Positions 8,325 through 16,228 of a stretch of 64,000 nucleotides of DNA are shown piece by piece (position 1 is the stretch's first letter; each line of letters starts with the position of its first letter). This DNA comes from G963717155 sp963717155 (GTDB lineage: Bacteria; Actinomycetota; Thermoleophilia; Gaiellales; JALYLC01), in contig OY970326.1 in the NCBI GenBank assembly GCA_963717155.1, positions 2,232,001 to 2,296,000 of the forward strand, given 5' to 3'. A program made the position numbers and the translations under genes. Below the pieces are notes generated by a model. It saw only the letters and a list, made by a program, of their open reading frames with translations. It was not told where the DNA came from and did no database searches.

Positions 8325-8675
8325 ATGAGCGTCCAGCTGATCCACTTCTCGGAGATACCGTCCTTCGCGATGGCCGAGGGCATCGAGGCCCGTCCGCTGT
8401 TCGGGGAGGGGGCGATGTTGAACCTCGTGACCTTCGAGCCAGGTGCCACGGTCCCGGCGCACAGTCATCCGCACGAGCAGTTCGGGATCGTGCTGCGCGG
8501 CATGCAGGCGCTCGTGATCGACGGCGCCGCGCACGAGCTCGAGCCGATGGACGGGTACGTGCTGCCAGGCGGCATCGAGCACTCCGCGTACTGCGGCCCC
8601 GAGGGGGCGACGGTGCTCGACGTGTTCTGTCCGGTGCGGGAGGACTACCGGGAGCGCGTCACAGGTTCGGGCTGA
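8325..8675 (+). CDS. Small single-domain cupin protein
   Basis: 116 residues. A complete cupin: GATVPAHSHPHEQFGIVLRG supplies His-x-His and Gln/Glu, and YVLPGGIEHSAYCG supplies the third His. It probably binds a divalent metal and acts as an isomerase, dioxygenase-like enzyme or sensor. Start taken at ATG 8325; an in-frame ATG at 8304 overlaps the divergent NIPSNAP start. Its 3' end overlaps the convergent alcohol dehydrogenase gene by 17 bases. Confidence 0.82.
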   Translation: MSVQLIHFSEIPSFAMAEGIEARPLFGEGAMLNLVTFEPGATVPAHSHPHEQFGIVLRGMQALVIDGAAHELEPMDGYVLPGGIEHSAYCGPEGATVLDVFCPVREDYRERVTGSG

Positions 8676-9759
8676 CGAGCACGCGCCCGGGGACGCCCGC
8701 GATGCTCGCCTCCATCGCCTCGTTCAGCGCGTCGAGCGAGAAGGTCGGACCCACGAGCGAGGCGAGGTCGAGCCGCCCGGCGCGGACGTGCTCGAGCAGG
8801 ATCGGCATCGCCACGGCAGGGTCCGTCGAGCCGTAGATCGAGCCCATGAGGCGCTTGTCGCGGCGGATCAGCTCGCTCGGGTCGAGGTCGAGTCGCCTCC
8901 CCGCGGCCGGTAGGCCGACGATCACCGTCGTCCCGCCGTTCACCGTGTGGCGGAGCGCGAACAGCGTCGTCGTCGGATCGCCGACCGCGTCGAACGCGTA
9001 GTCGACGCCGGTCAGCCCGGCCTCGACCAGCGCGTCCGGCAGGGCGTCGGGCTCCACGGCGTGGGTCGCGCCCGAGCTCAGCGCCTGCGCTCGTCGCTCG
9101 GGCAGCGGGTCGACCACGACGATGACGTCGGCTCCGGCGAGACGCGCGCCCTGGATCGCGAACTGCCCCACGCCGCCGGCTCCGACCACGAGCACCGACG
9201 CACCCGCCGGGACACGCGCCGCGAACAGGACCGCGCCGACGCCGGTCAGTGCGGCGCACCCCAGGAGCGCCGCATGCTCGAGCGGAATCCCGCCGCCCGT
9301 CGGCAGGGCGACGCGCTCCTCGACCACGACGAGCTCTGACAGAGCGCCCGTCGCGGTGCCCCGGTACACGAGCTCGCCGTCGAGCGACAGCCCGGTCGTG
9401 CCGTCGACGAGCGTGCCGCCCCCGATCGCCCGCTGGAGCGGGAGGCAGGTCGCAGGCCGCCCGCGCAGGCAGTCGCCACAGACGCCGCACGAGGGCGCCC
9501 ACGAGAGCACGACCTCGTCACCGGGGACGAGCCGCTCGACCGCAGCGCCAACCCGCTCGACGACGCCGGCGCCCTCGTGACCCAGCACGATGGGCGTGGG
9601 CCGCTGCCACTCACCACGCACCGAGTGCAGGTCGGTGCCGCAGATGCCGACCGCGGCCATGCGCACGACCACGTCGCGGGGTCCCGGCTCCTCGAGATCG
9701 AGCTCGACGATCTCGAAGGGCCGGCCGACCCCGCGGAAGATCCCGGCGCGGCTCTTCAG
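8659..9759 (-). CDS. Zinc-binding alcohol dehydrogenase (MDR superfamily), likely CTG start
   Basis: 366-residue NAD(P)-dependent dehydrogenase. GHEGAGVVERVG is the zinc ADH signature; Cys in GICGTDLHS and the following His/Glu bind catalytic zinc; the four-cysteine structural zinc loop is seen as CGVCGDCLRGRPATC; the Rossmann motif is VVGAGGVGQFA. The N-terminus KSRAGIFRGVGRPFEIVELD is family-typical and begins right after a CTG at 9757-9759 that forms a CTGA overlap with the isochorismatase stop. An ATG 45 bases further upstream would add an arginine-rich 15-residue tail read through the neighbour and looks spurious. Third gene of the SMP-30/isochorismatase/ADH operon. Confidence 0.88.
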   Translation of the reverse strand: MKSRAGIFRGVGRPFEIVELDLEEPGPRDVVVRMAAVGICGTDLHSVRGEWQRPTPIVLGHEGAGVVERVGAAVERLVPGDEVVLSWAPSCGVCGDCLRGRPATCLPLQRAIGGGTLVDGTTGLSLDGELVYRGTATGALSELVVVEERVALPTGGGIPLEHAALLGCAALTGVGAVLFAARVPAGASVLVVGAGGVGQFAIQGARLAGADVIVVVDPLPERRAQALSSGATHAVEPDALPDALVEAGLTGVDYAFDAVGDPTTTLFALRHTVNGGTTVIVGLPAAGRRLDLDPSELIRRDKRLMGSIYGSTDPAVAMPILLEHVRAGRLDLASLVGPTFSLDALNEAMEASIAGVPGRVLVSPNL

Positions 9760-10370
9760 CGTCCGAGTGCCGCGGCGACGCTCGCGCCGTCCGTGACGAC
9801 GCACACGTTCTGCAGGGCGTAGTTGATCGAGGCGTTGTGCCAGTCGGCGTTCATCGACGAGCAGCAGTCCTCGGGCACCAGCATGTAGTAGCCCTTGTCG
9901 GCGCCGGTGCGCGCCGTGTGCTCGATCGACATGTTCGTCCAGGCGCCCGTGACGATCACGGTGTCCCGGCCGAGGCCGCGCAGCAGGCTCTCGAGCTTCG
10001 TGTCCTGCCAGGCGCTCATGCGCATCTTCTCGACGATGAAGTCACCCGACTGCGGCTCCAGCCCGTCGGCCGGCGCGGCGCCCCACGTGCCGCGAACGAG
10101 AGCGCCGGTGTCCTTCACGCCCTGGAACAGGGGCGCGTTCTGCTTCAACCCGTTCGCGCCCTCCTCCACGATGTACCAGACGTGCATCACCGGCACGCCC
10201 GCCGCACGCGCCGCAGCGGCGAGCGCCGCCGCGTTCGCGACGACGTTCTGCTCGCGCGCATGGCCCGGGGATCCGGACTCGGCGAACGCGCCACCATCGA
10301 TGATCACGTCGTTCTGCATGTCCTGGATCAGGAGCGCACAGCGCGCAGGATCCAGCTCGAGATCGGCCAT
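9756..10370 (-). CDS. Isochorismatase-like (cysteine hydrolase family) protein lacking the catalytic Cys
   Basis: 204 residues. The fold is clear: LLIQDMQND with the catalytic Asp (17), a Lys in VEKMRMSAW (115), and the GAWTNMSIEHTAR loop. In active amidases of this family that loop reads TN-x-Cys; here the nucleophile position (148) is Ser. Activity as an N-carbamoylsarcosine/maleamate-type amidohydrolase is therefore uncertain; a serine nucleophile or a non-enzymatic role is possible. ATG at 10370 with AGGAGGAACC upstream. Follows the SMP-30 gene by 22 bases and overlaps the ADH gene. Confidence 0.85.
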   Translation of the reverse strand: MADLELDPARCALLIQDMQNDVIIDGGAFAESGSPGHAREQNVVANAAALAAAARAAGVPVMHVWYIVEEGANGLKQNAPLFQGVKDTGALVRGTWGAAPADGLEPQSGDFIVEKMRMSAWQDTKLESLLRGLGRDTVIVTGAWTNMSIEHTARTGADKGYYMLVPEDCCSSMNADWHNASINYALQNVCVVTDGASVAAALGR

Positions 10371-10392
10371 TTCGGGGTTCCTCCTAGGACGC

Positions 10393-11313
10393 TCAGCGCA
10401 TGTACGGCTCGTGCTGCGGGCCGACCTTCGTGCGGATCGAGTACAGCGAGCTCGTCGACGGGATGAAGAGCGTGTGCCAGTCGCTGCCGCCCCAGGTGAT
10501 GTTGCCGACGTTCTCGGGCACCTCGATCGTCCCGAGGTGCTCGCCCGCCGAGCTGATCACCCACACGCCCTTCGGCCCGGTGACCCAGATGTTGCCGCGC
10601 TCGTCGCACTTCATGCCGTCGGGGATGCCCTCCTCGATGACGCCGGTGCCGACGCCTTCGAAGAACATGCGGCCGTTCGCGAGCGTCCCGTCGGCGTTCA
10701 CGTCGAAGACCTTGATATGGGCGCGCGGGGTGTCGTTGATGTACAGCAGCGACCCGTCGGGCGAGAAGCACAGCCCGTTCGGCATCTCGAACTCGTCCCT
10801 GTCCACTGCCAGCACGAGCTCGTCCTGACCGCCGCCGGGCGGGATGCGATACACCGCCTGGAATCCGAGCTCGCGCTCGCGCTCGATCCCGAAGCCCGGC
10901 ATGCGGCCGTACCACGGGTCTGAGAAGTAGATCGTCCCGTCCGAGCGCGTGATCACGTCGTTCGGGCTGTTCAGGTACTTCCCCTCGTAGTGGTAGGCGA
11001 GTATCTCGTGCGTGCCGTTCGGCAGCTCGCGCACGAGCGAGCTCGAGACGTGCTCGCAGACCAGCAGGTTCAGGTCGGCGTCGTACGTCATGCCGTTGCA
11101 CTTGCGCGCCGGGCGCAGCACCTCGACGACTCCGCTGCCAGGGGTGTAGCGGCGGCGCACGTCGCCGGGCATGTCCGAGAAGAGCAGGTGCTGCTCGGTC
11201 GGGTGCCAGATCGGGCCCTCGGTGAAGGTGAAGCCGGTGGCGAGCTGCTCGACCCCCGAGCCCTCCTCGACGAGCTCGAAGATCGCGGACGACCTCGCAT
11301 CGATCCCGGGCAC
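10393..11313 (-). CDS. SMP-30/gluconolactonase/LRE family protein
   Basis: 306 residues, six-bladed beta-propeller lactonase. Family motifs are present in order: FTFTEGPIW (metal-binding Glu), YLNSPNDVITRSDGTIYFSD (metal Asn), PNGLCFSPDGSLLYIND and GIPDGMKCDERGNIWVTG (catalytic/metal Asp). Members hydrolyse aldonolactones or related cyclic esters with a divalent cation. Probably opens a lactone produced by the adjacent dehydrogenase. First gene of a three-gene operon; 73 bases separate it from the convergently oriented-upstream VWA gene. Confidence 0.88.
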   Translation of the reverse strand: MPGIDARSSAIFELVEEGSGVEQLATGFTFTEGPIWHPTEQHLLFSDMPGDVRRRYTPGSGVVEVLRPARKCNGMTYDADLNLLVCEHVSSSLVRELPNGTHEILAYHYEGKYLNSPNDVITRSDGTIYFSDPWYGRMPGFGIERERELGFQAVYRIPPGGGQDELVLAVDRDEFEMPNGLCFSPDGSLLYINDTPRAHIKVFDVNADGTLANGRMFFEGVGTGVIEEGIPDGMKCDERGNIWVTGPKGVWVISSAGEHLGTIEVPENVGNITWGGSDWHTLFIPSTSSLYSIRTKVGPQHEPYMR

Positions 11314-11386
11314 TGCTCAACTCCCTCTTCGTCGAAACGGGTAGCCAGCGCCGGCCCCCATCAGCACCGGCGACGTTACCAGGTTG

Positions 11387-12547
11387 TCAGCGCAGCTCTG
11401 CACCAGGCCACACGGTGGCCGGAGCGTGCCGCCGCGAGATACCGGCCAGCACGATGGCGAGCGTTTCGAGGCTCCGCACGTTGTGGCCCGAGACGAAGCG
11501 GTCGATGAACGGGAGGGCCGCGCGCATGCCTCCGGCGAGCGGCTGGTAGCGGGGATCGCCCTTCAGCGGGTTGACCCAGACGAGGGCGTACGCGGCCCGG
11601 GAGAGGCGTGCCATCTCACGCGCCACGAGCTCGGACCCCTCGCGCTCCCACCCGTCCGAGACGATCAGCACGACCGCGCCGCGCGAGAGCGCCCGCCGTC
11701 CGTAGGTGTCGTTGAACTGCGCGAGCGAGGCGCCGATGCGCGTGCCGCTCCCCCAGTCGTGCACGGCGGCGCTGCAGCGATCGAGCGCGGCCGATGGATC
11801 GCGACTGGCGAGCTCGGCGGTGAGGCGGGTGAGCGTCGTGCCGAACGCGAACACCTCGACGCCGGGACCGGAACCCACGGCCGCGTGCAGGAACAACAGG
11901 AGCGCGCGAGCATACGAGTCCATCGAGCCGGACACGTCGCACAGGACGACCAGCTTGCGCGGCACGTCCTTGCGAGCGCGCACGGGGCGCATCACGGGAT
12001 CGCCGCCCGTGCGCAACGACTGGCGGATGAGCCGGCGCATGTCGAGCCGATCGCCGCGCGTATCCCGACGGCGGCGGCGCGACGCCCGCCGCGGCCGTGC
12101 GCTCGCGATCGCTGCGATCAGCCGGCGGGCGAGCAGGAACTCGTCGGGCGTCATCTCGCCGAAGTCCTTCTCGCGCAGCAACTCGTGGCCGGAGGCGCCG
12201 AGCTCGAGGGGATCGCCGCCGGAGTCGTCGGGCTCGGAGTCGCCGACCTGACTCGTCGGTGTCTCGCCGATCCGACGCGCGATCTCGACGGTCGGGCGAC
12301 GCTCCGGCGGCATCACCGGCGCCCGCATGAACCACGCGACGAACGCGCGGTCGAAGAGGTCGAGCTCGTCCTGCCGCGAGACCAGCGTCTGGCGCAGCGC
12401 GAAGTAGACGTCCTCCTGGCGATCGATCTGGACGGCGTCGAGCGCCCGCAGGGCGTCGACGACGCGGCCGGGGCCTACCTCGAGCCCGGCCTCTCGCAGC
12501 ACGCGTCCGAAGGTGACGACGTGCCGGACGAAGGCATCGCTTGCCAC
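11387..12547 (-). CDS. VWA domain-containing CoxE-like protein
   Basis: 386 residues. N-terminal helical region as in CoxE, then a basic linker (about 165-195) and a von Willebrand A domain with MIDAS motif DVSGSMDSY (Asp-x-Ser-x-Ser). CoxE-like proteins work with a MoxR ATPase (CoxD) in maturing the active site of carbon monoxide dehydrogenase-type molybdenum hydroxylases. It directly follows the MoxR gene (7-base gap) and is divergent from the hydroxylase subunits, so the same role is inferred. Confidence 0.85.
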   Translation of the reverse strand: MASDAFVRHVVTFGRVLREAGLEVGPGRVVDALRALDAVQIDRQEDVYFALRQTLVSRQDELDLFDRAFVAWFMRAPVMPPERRPTVEIARRIGETPTSQVGDSEPDDSGGDPLELGASGHELLREKDFGEMTPDEFLLARRLIAAIASARPRRASRRRRRDTRGDRLDMRRLIRQSLRTGGDPVMRPVRARKDVPRKLVVLCDVSGSMDSYARALLLFLHAAVGSGPGVEVFAFGTTLTRLTAELASRDPSAALDRCSAAVHDWGSGTRIGASLAQFNDTYGRRALSRGAVVLIVSDGWEREGSELVAREMARLSRAAYALVWVNPLKGDPRYQPLAGGMRAALPFIDRFVSGHNVRSLETLAIVLAGISRRHAPATVWPGAELR

Positions 12548-12554
12548 AGGCGAG

Positions 12555-13487
12555 CTAGCGCGAGCTGGCGGCGATGCGGGCGGCGTCGACGAGCCCGGCG
12601 AGCGTGTCGTCGCGCACCGCCTCGACGTCCTCCCGGTACTTGAGGATCGAGCAGAGCGTCTGCTCGACGACCTGGGCGTCGATCTCCTGGCGGCCGAGCG
12701 CGTTCAGCGCCATCGCCCAGTCGATCGTCTCGGCGACTCCCGGGGGCTTGGTCAGATCGAGCCCGCGCAGCTCGCGAACGAACGCGGCCGCCTCGGCGGC
12801 GAGGCGCTCGGCGATGCCCGGGATCCTGAGCCTGACGATCTCGATCTCGCGCTCGATCGACGGGTGCCCGATCCACTGGAAGAGCGCTCGACGCTTCAGC
12901 GCATCGTGCAGCTCGCGCGTGCGGTTCGAGGTGAGGATCACTGCGGGGCGACGTCGTGCCCGGATCGTGCCGAGCTCGGGAATCGTGATCTGGAAGTCGG
13001 AGAGCACCTCGAGCAGGAACGCCTCGAACTCCTCGTCGGCGCGGTCGATCTCGTCGATCAGGAGCACGACCGGGTCGTCCGAGTCGATCGCCTCGAGCAG
13101 CGCGCGACGGATCAGGAACTTCTTGCCGAAGAGCTCGTCCTCCGAGACGGTGCCCTCCTGTGCCGCGCGCAGGTGCAGCAGCTGCCGCGGGTAGTTCCAC
13201 TCGTACACCGCGTGGGCGACGTCGAGGCCCTCGTAGCACTGCAGGCGGATCAGGCGCGCATTCGTGGTGCGCGCGAGCGCCTTCGCGGCCTCGGTCTTGC
13301 CGACGCCGGCCTCGCCCTCGAGCAGCAGGGGCTTCTCGAGCGTCAGCGCCAGGAAGAGCGCGGTCGAGAGGCCGCGGTCGGGCAGGTAGTCGGCCGCGCG
13401 GAGGGCCTGCTCGAGCTCGTCGATATCGCGAAAGGCCACGGACGGAGGGTAATCCAGAATGGGCCGAAGCTCGGTCGGATCGATCAT
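12555..13487 (-). CDS. MoxR family AAA+ ATPase (CoxD-like)
   Basis: 310 residues. Walker A GEAGVGKTEAAKAL, Walker B VVLLIDEIDRADEEFEAFLLE, sensor 1 ILTSNRTRELHDALKRR and the IGHPSIEREIEIVRLR segment are typical of MoxR/CoxD. These ATPases remodel or load metal sites of neighbouring enzymes. ATG 13487 has GGAAG upstream and lies inside the 15-base palindrome at 13478-13492, so binding there could block both transcription and its start. Pairs with the VWA gene downstream. Confidence 0.88.
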   Translation of the reverse strand: MIDPTELRPILDYPPSVAFRDIDELEQALRAADYLPDRGLSTALFLALTLEKPLLLEGEAGVGKTEAAKALARTTNARLIRLQCYEGLDVAHAVYEWNYPRQLLHLRAAQEGTVSEDELFGKKFLIRRALLEAIDSDDPVVLLIDEIDRADEEFEAFLLEVLSDFQITIPELGTIRARRRPAVILTSNRTRELHDALKRRALFQWIGHPSIEREIEIVRLRIPGIAERLAAEAAAFVRELRGLDLTKPPGVAETIDWAMALNALGRQEIDAQVVEQTLCSILKYREDVEAVRDDTLAGLVDAARIAASSR

Positions 13488-13492
13488 CGATC
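13478..13492. promoter_or_regulatory. 15-base perfect palindrome, candidate operator (copy 1)
   Basis: GATCGATCATCGATC is symmetric about its centre and spans the MoxR start codon in the divergent MoxR/molybdenum-hydroxylase control region. The only other 15-base match I found (differing at the symmetric centre base) is at 20389-20403, in another divergent control region whose left operon encodes a GntR regulator. Confidence 0.45.
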
Positions 13493-13494
13493 AC

Positions 13495-13523
13495 TTCCGC
13501 AGGGCGGCGCCGCTGACTATATT
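13495..13523 (+). promoter_or_regulatory. Weak candidate promoter for the molybdenum hydroxylase operon
   Basis: TATATT at 13518-13523 is a good -10 box about 45 bases before the FAD-subunit ATG; the hexamer 17 bases upstream (TTCCGC) is a poor -35, as expected for an activated or regulated promoter. A short palindrome TTCTCGAGAA covers 13522-13531. Confidence 0.35.
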
Positions 13524-13566
13524 CTCGAGAACAGCGAGCCGTAGGGCTCCCGACGAAGGGCCTCCC

Positions 13567-14355
13567 ATGCCAGCTGTGCGCGATGTTCTGATGCCAGGTA
13601 CCCCGGCCGAGGCCGTCGAGCTGTTCGGCGACGGGGCGAACGTCACCGTGATCGGCGGCGGGACGATCGTCGTGCCTGCGGTCGCCGCGGGTCGCATCGC
13701 GCCGACACGCGCGCTCTTCCTCGGACACGCCGGGCTCTCGGGCGTCGCGCGGGAAGGTCAGACGATCACGATCGGCGCGACCACGTCGGTCGCCTCGCTC
13801 GTCGACCTCGGCGCGCCGCTCGGCGCGTGCGCGGCGAACGTCGCCGATCCGGAGGTGCGCGCCCAGGCGACCGTCGGGGGCAACCTGTGCGCGACGGGCG
13901 ACGGCCAGGTGCCGCGAGGCGACCTGCAGGGCGCGCTCCTCGCGCTGGACGCACAGGTGCGCTCGCAGGGCGGCGGAGGCGAGAGGACCGAGGCGCTCGA
14001 GCAGTTCCTCGCGGCGCACGCGGGCCGGCTCGTGCTCGACGTCTCGTATCGTGAGCCCGCGGCCGGCGCCTTCGCCGCGATCCGCTATCCGCACACGCAC
14101 ACGTACACGGTGCTCGCGGTCTCGGCGGCGCGGTCGCAGGACGGCGAGGTGCGGCTCGCTGCGAGCGGGGTCGCGGCAGGCGCTGTTCGACTGCACGCCG
14201 CGGAACAGGTGGCGGACGATCCCGAGGCTGCGGGTGCGGCCGCTGCCGACGAGGCGAGCTTCGCGGACGACGCGCTCGCCTCTGCGTGGTACCGCGCGAA
14301 GACGCTGCCGGTGCTCGTCCGCCGAGCGCTCACCCAGCTCAAGGAGTCTCGATGA
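13567..14355 (+). CDS. Molybdenum hydroxylase FAD-binding subunit (CoxM-like)
   Basis: 262 residues. Carries the FAD site motif VIGGGTIVV (family AGGQSLxP equivalent), TIGATTSVASL and TVGGNLCATG, which bind the flavin pyrophosphate, and a C-terminal CO-dehydrogenase flavoprotein domain. It passes electrons from the 2Fe-2S subunit to an acceptor. Shorter and less conserved than most CoxM proteins (~290). ATG 13567 follows GAAGGGCC; the frame upstream is open but without conserved residues. ATGA overlap with the iron-sulfur gene. Confidence 0.88.
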   Translation: MPAVRDVLMPGTPAEAVELFGDGANVTVIGGGTIVVPAVAAGRIAPTRALFLGHAGLSGVAREGQTITIGATTSVASLVDLGAPLGACAANVADPEVRAQATVGGNLCATGDGQVPRGDLQGALLALDAQVRSQGGGGERTEALEQFLAAHAGRLVLDVSYREPAAGAFAAIRYPHTHTYTVLAVSAARSQDGEVRLAASGVAAGAVRLHAAEQVADDPEAAGAAAADEASFADDALASAWYRAKTLPVLVRRALTQLKESR

Positions 14356-14864
14356 ACCTGTCGGTCAACGGCACGCCGCACGAGATCGAGAGCGGCCCGC
14401 TCGCCACGCTGCTCGACGTCCTGCGGGAGGAGCTCTCGATCGTGAGCCCGAAGGCGGGCTGCGAGGAGGGCGGGTGCGGCGCATGCACCGTTCTCGTCGA
14501 CGGCGAGCCGCGACGCTCGTGCCTGCTGCCGGTGGGAATGGTCGTGGGCTCGGAGGTCAGGACCGCCGAGAGCCTCGGCACGCCGGACGACCTGGCGCCG
14601 ATCCAGCAGGCGTTCGCTCATCACTACGCCGCGCAGTGCGGCTTCTGCACAACTGGAATGCTGATGGCGTCGCAGTCCTACCTCGAGCACGGGGGCACGG
14701 ACGACCGCGCAGCGATCCAGGAGGCGCTCGCCGGGCACGTCTGCCGTTGCACGGGCTACGTGAAGATCATCGACGCGGTCGCGGCCGCCGCCCGCGGCGA
14801 CTCCTTCGACATGACGGTCACCGCGGCGGGAACGAGCATGACCAACCTGGGAGGCACGTCGTGA
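14352..14864 (+). CDS. Molybdenum hydroxylase 2Fe-2S subunit (CoxS-like)
   Basis: 170 residues. N-terminal plant-type ferredoxin cluster: CEEGGCGACTVLVDG plus Cys in RRSCLLP; C-terminal second cluster: CGFCTTGM and VCRCTGYVKI. Transfers electrons between the molybdopterin and FAD subunits. Start overlaps the FAD gene stop (ATGA), and its stop overlaps the next start (GTGA). Confidence 0.95.
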   Translation: MNLSVNGTPHEIESGPLATLLDVLREELSIVSPKAGCEEGGCGACTVLVDGEPRRSCLLPVGMVVGSEVRTAESLGTPDDLAPIQQAFAHHYAAQCGFCTTGMLMASQSYLEHGGTDDRAAIQEALAGHVCRCTGYVKIIDAVAAAARGDSFDMTVTAAGTSMTNLGGTS

Positions 14865-16228
14865 AGGCTGTCGGCGCACGAATCCCCCGGTACGACGGCA
14901 TCGCCCACGTCACCGGCCGCACGCAGTACGTCGACGACCTGCGCATCCACGGGTCGCTGGTCGTGAAGGCCTTCCGCTCGCCCGTGCACCGCGCGAACAT
15001 TCGCGGCCTCGACACGAGCAAGGCCGAGGCGATGAAGGGCGTCAAGGCGGTCGTCACGTGGAAGGACGTGCCCGTCCTCGAGTACGGGCATCTCTCGGGG
15101 CTCGGAATCCCGGCCGACGAGCCGCTGCTCGCGAAGGACGAGGTCCGCTACCTCGGGCAGCCGATCGCGGTCGTCGCCGCCGAGGACGAGGACACGGCGA
15201 TGGCGGCCGTCGAGGCGATCACGGCCGAGTTCGAGGAGCTCGAGCCGCTGCTCGACGTGCGGAAGGCGTGGGACAAGGCGGCCCCGACGATCCACCAGTG
15301 GGGCAACCACTACCCGCACTTCGAAGGCGGGATGGATCGCCGTCAGATCCGCAAGGGCAACGTGCAGGACGCGTTCGACCGCGCGGACCTGATCGTCCAG
15401 GGCGTCTATCGCCCCGCGGCGATCGAGCACGTGCCGCTCGAGACGCAGGTCGCGCAGGTCGTTCCCGAGCCGAGCGGCCGGCTGACGATCTACTCCTGCA
15501 CGCAGGCGCTCTACTTCTCGATGGGCGTCGTCGCGGCGCACCTCCAGCTGCCGCTGAACGCGCTCAAGTTCGTCGGCGGCACCGTCGGCGGCGGCTTCGG
15601 CGGCAAGGTCGACACGGCGAGCGAGACGCTCTGCGCGCTGCTCGCGCTGAAGTCGGGCAGGCCGGTCCACTGGCGGTGGACGCGCGAGGAGGAGTTCCTC
15701 TGCTCGTCGACCCGCGCCCCGTGGCACATGGAGATCCAGGACGCGGTCACGAGCGACGGCTGGATCCTCGGCCGCCGGATGCTGACGCTGCACGACAGCG
15801 GCGCGTACGCGAGGTTCTCGCCGTACGGGCTGACGAAGCACAGCTTCCACCACACGGGCGCCTACTCGATCCCGAACCTCGAGTTCGACGGGTACGTGGT
15901 CTTCACGAACCGCGTCCCGACCACCGCCATGCGCGGCTTCGGCGTGACCTCGATCTCGTTCGCGACCGAGACGCACCTGAGCCGGATCGCGATGTTGCTC
16001 GACATGGATCCCTACGAGCTTCGACTCAAGAACGCGAACCGCGTCGGCGACACGTCGCCGAACGGGATCGCGTACGCCGACCCCTCCACCGTTCCCACGA
16101 TCCTCGCGATCGCCGACGCGGTGGGGCACGAGCTTCCGGGGTCGTTCAGGACGATGACGCCCGAACAACGCAGCGGCGATCTGCTCCCCGAGCACCTCGT
16201 CGCCCAGACAGGGAACCCGGAGCACTGA
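14861..16228 (+). CDS. Molybdenum hydroxylase molybdopterin subunit, N-terminal half
   Basis: 455 residues. Covers the aldehyde oxidase/xanthine dehydrogenase a/b hammerhead (IPRYDGIAHVTGRTQYVDD) and the first molybdopterin-binding region, including VGGTVGGGFGGKVD and TTAMRGFGVTSISFATE. In single-chain homologues the RGFG motif is usually followed by a Gly/Pro-Gln; here it is V-T-S. The protein stops (TPEQRSGDLLPEHLVAQ) just before the second Mo-binding domain, which is encoded by the next gene. Such a split occurs in the nicotinate dehydrogenase NdhL/NdhM of Eubacterium barkeri. GTG start in a GTGA overlap. Confidence 0.9.
   Translation: MKAVGARIPRYDGIAHVTGRTQYVDDLRIHGSLVVKAFRSPVHRANIRGLDTSKAEAMKGVKAVVTWKDVPVLEYGHLSGLGIPADEPLLAKDEVRYLGQPIAVVAAEDEDTAMAAVEAITAEFEELEPLLDVRKAWDKAAPTIHQWGNHYPHFEGGMDRRQIRKGNVQDAFDRADLIVQGVYRPAAIEHVPLETQVAQVVPEPSGRLTIYSCTQALYFSMGVVAAHLQLPLNALKFVGGTVGGGFGGKVDTASETLCALLALKSGRPVHWRWTREEEFLCSSTRAPWHMEIQDAVTSDGWILGRRMLTLHDSGAYARFSPYGLTKHSFHHTGAYSIPNLEFDGYVVFTNRVPTTAMRGFGVTSISFATETHLSRIAMLLDMDPYELRLKNANRVGDTSPNGIAYADPSTVPTILAIADAVGHELPGSFRTMTPEQRSGDLLPEHLVAQTGNPEH

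Noticed and set aside
15058..16225. Plus-strand ORF of 759 residues starting in the Mo-subunit N-terminal half
   Set aside because: Its first part is an out-of-frame arginine-rich reading; only the part from ATG 16228 is a real gene. It is not evidence of a fused large subunit.
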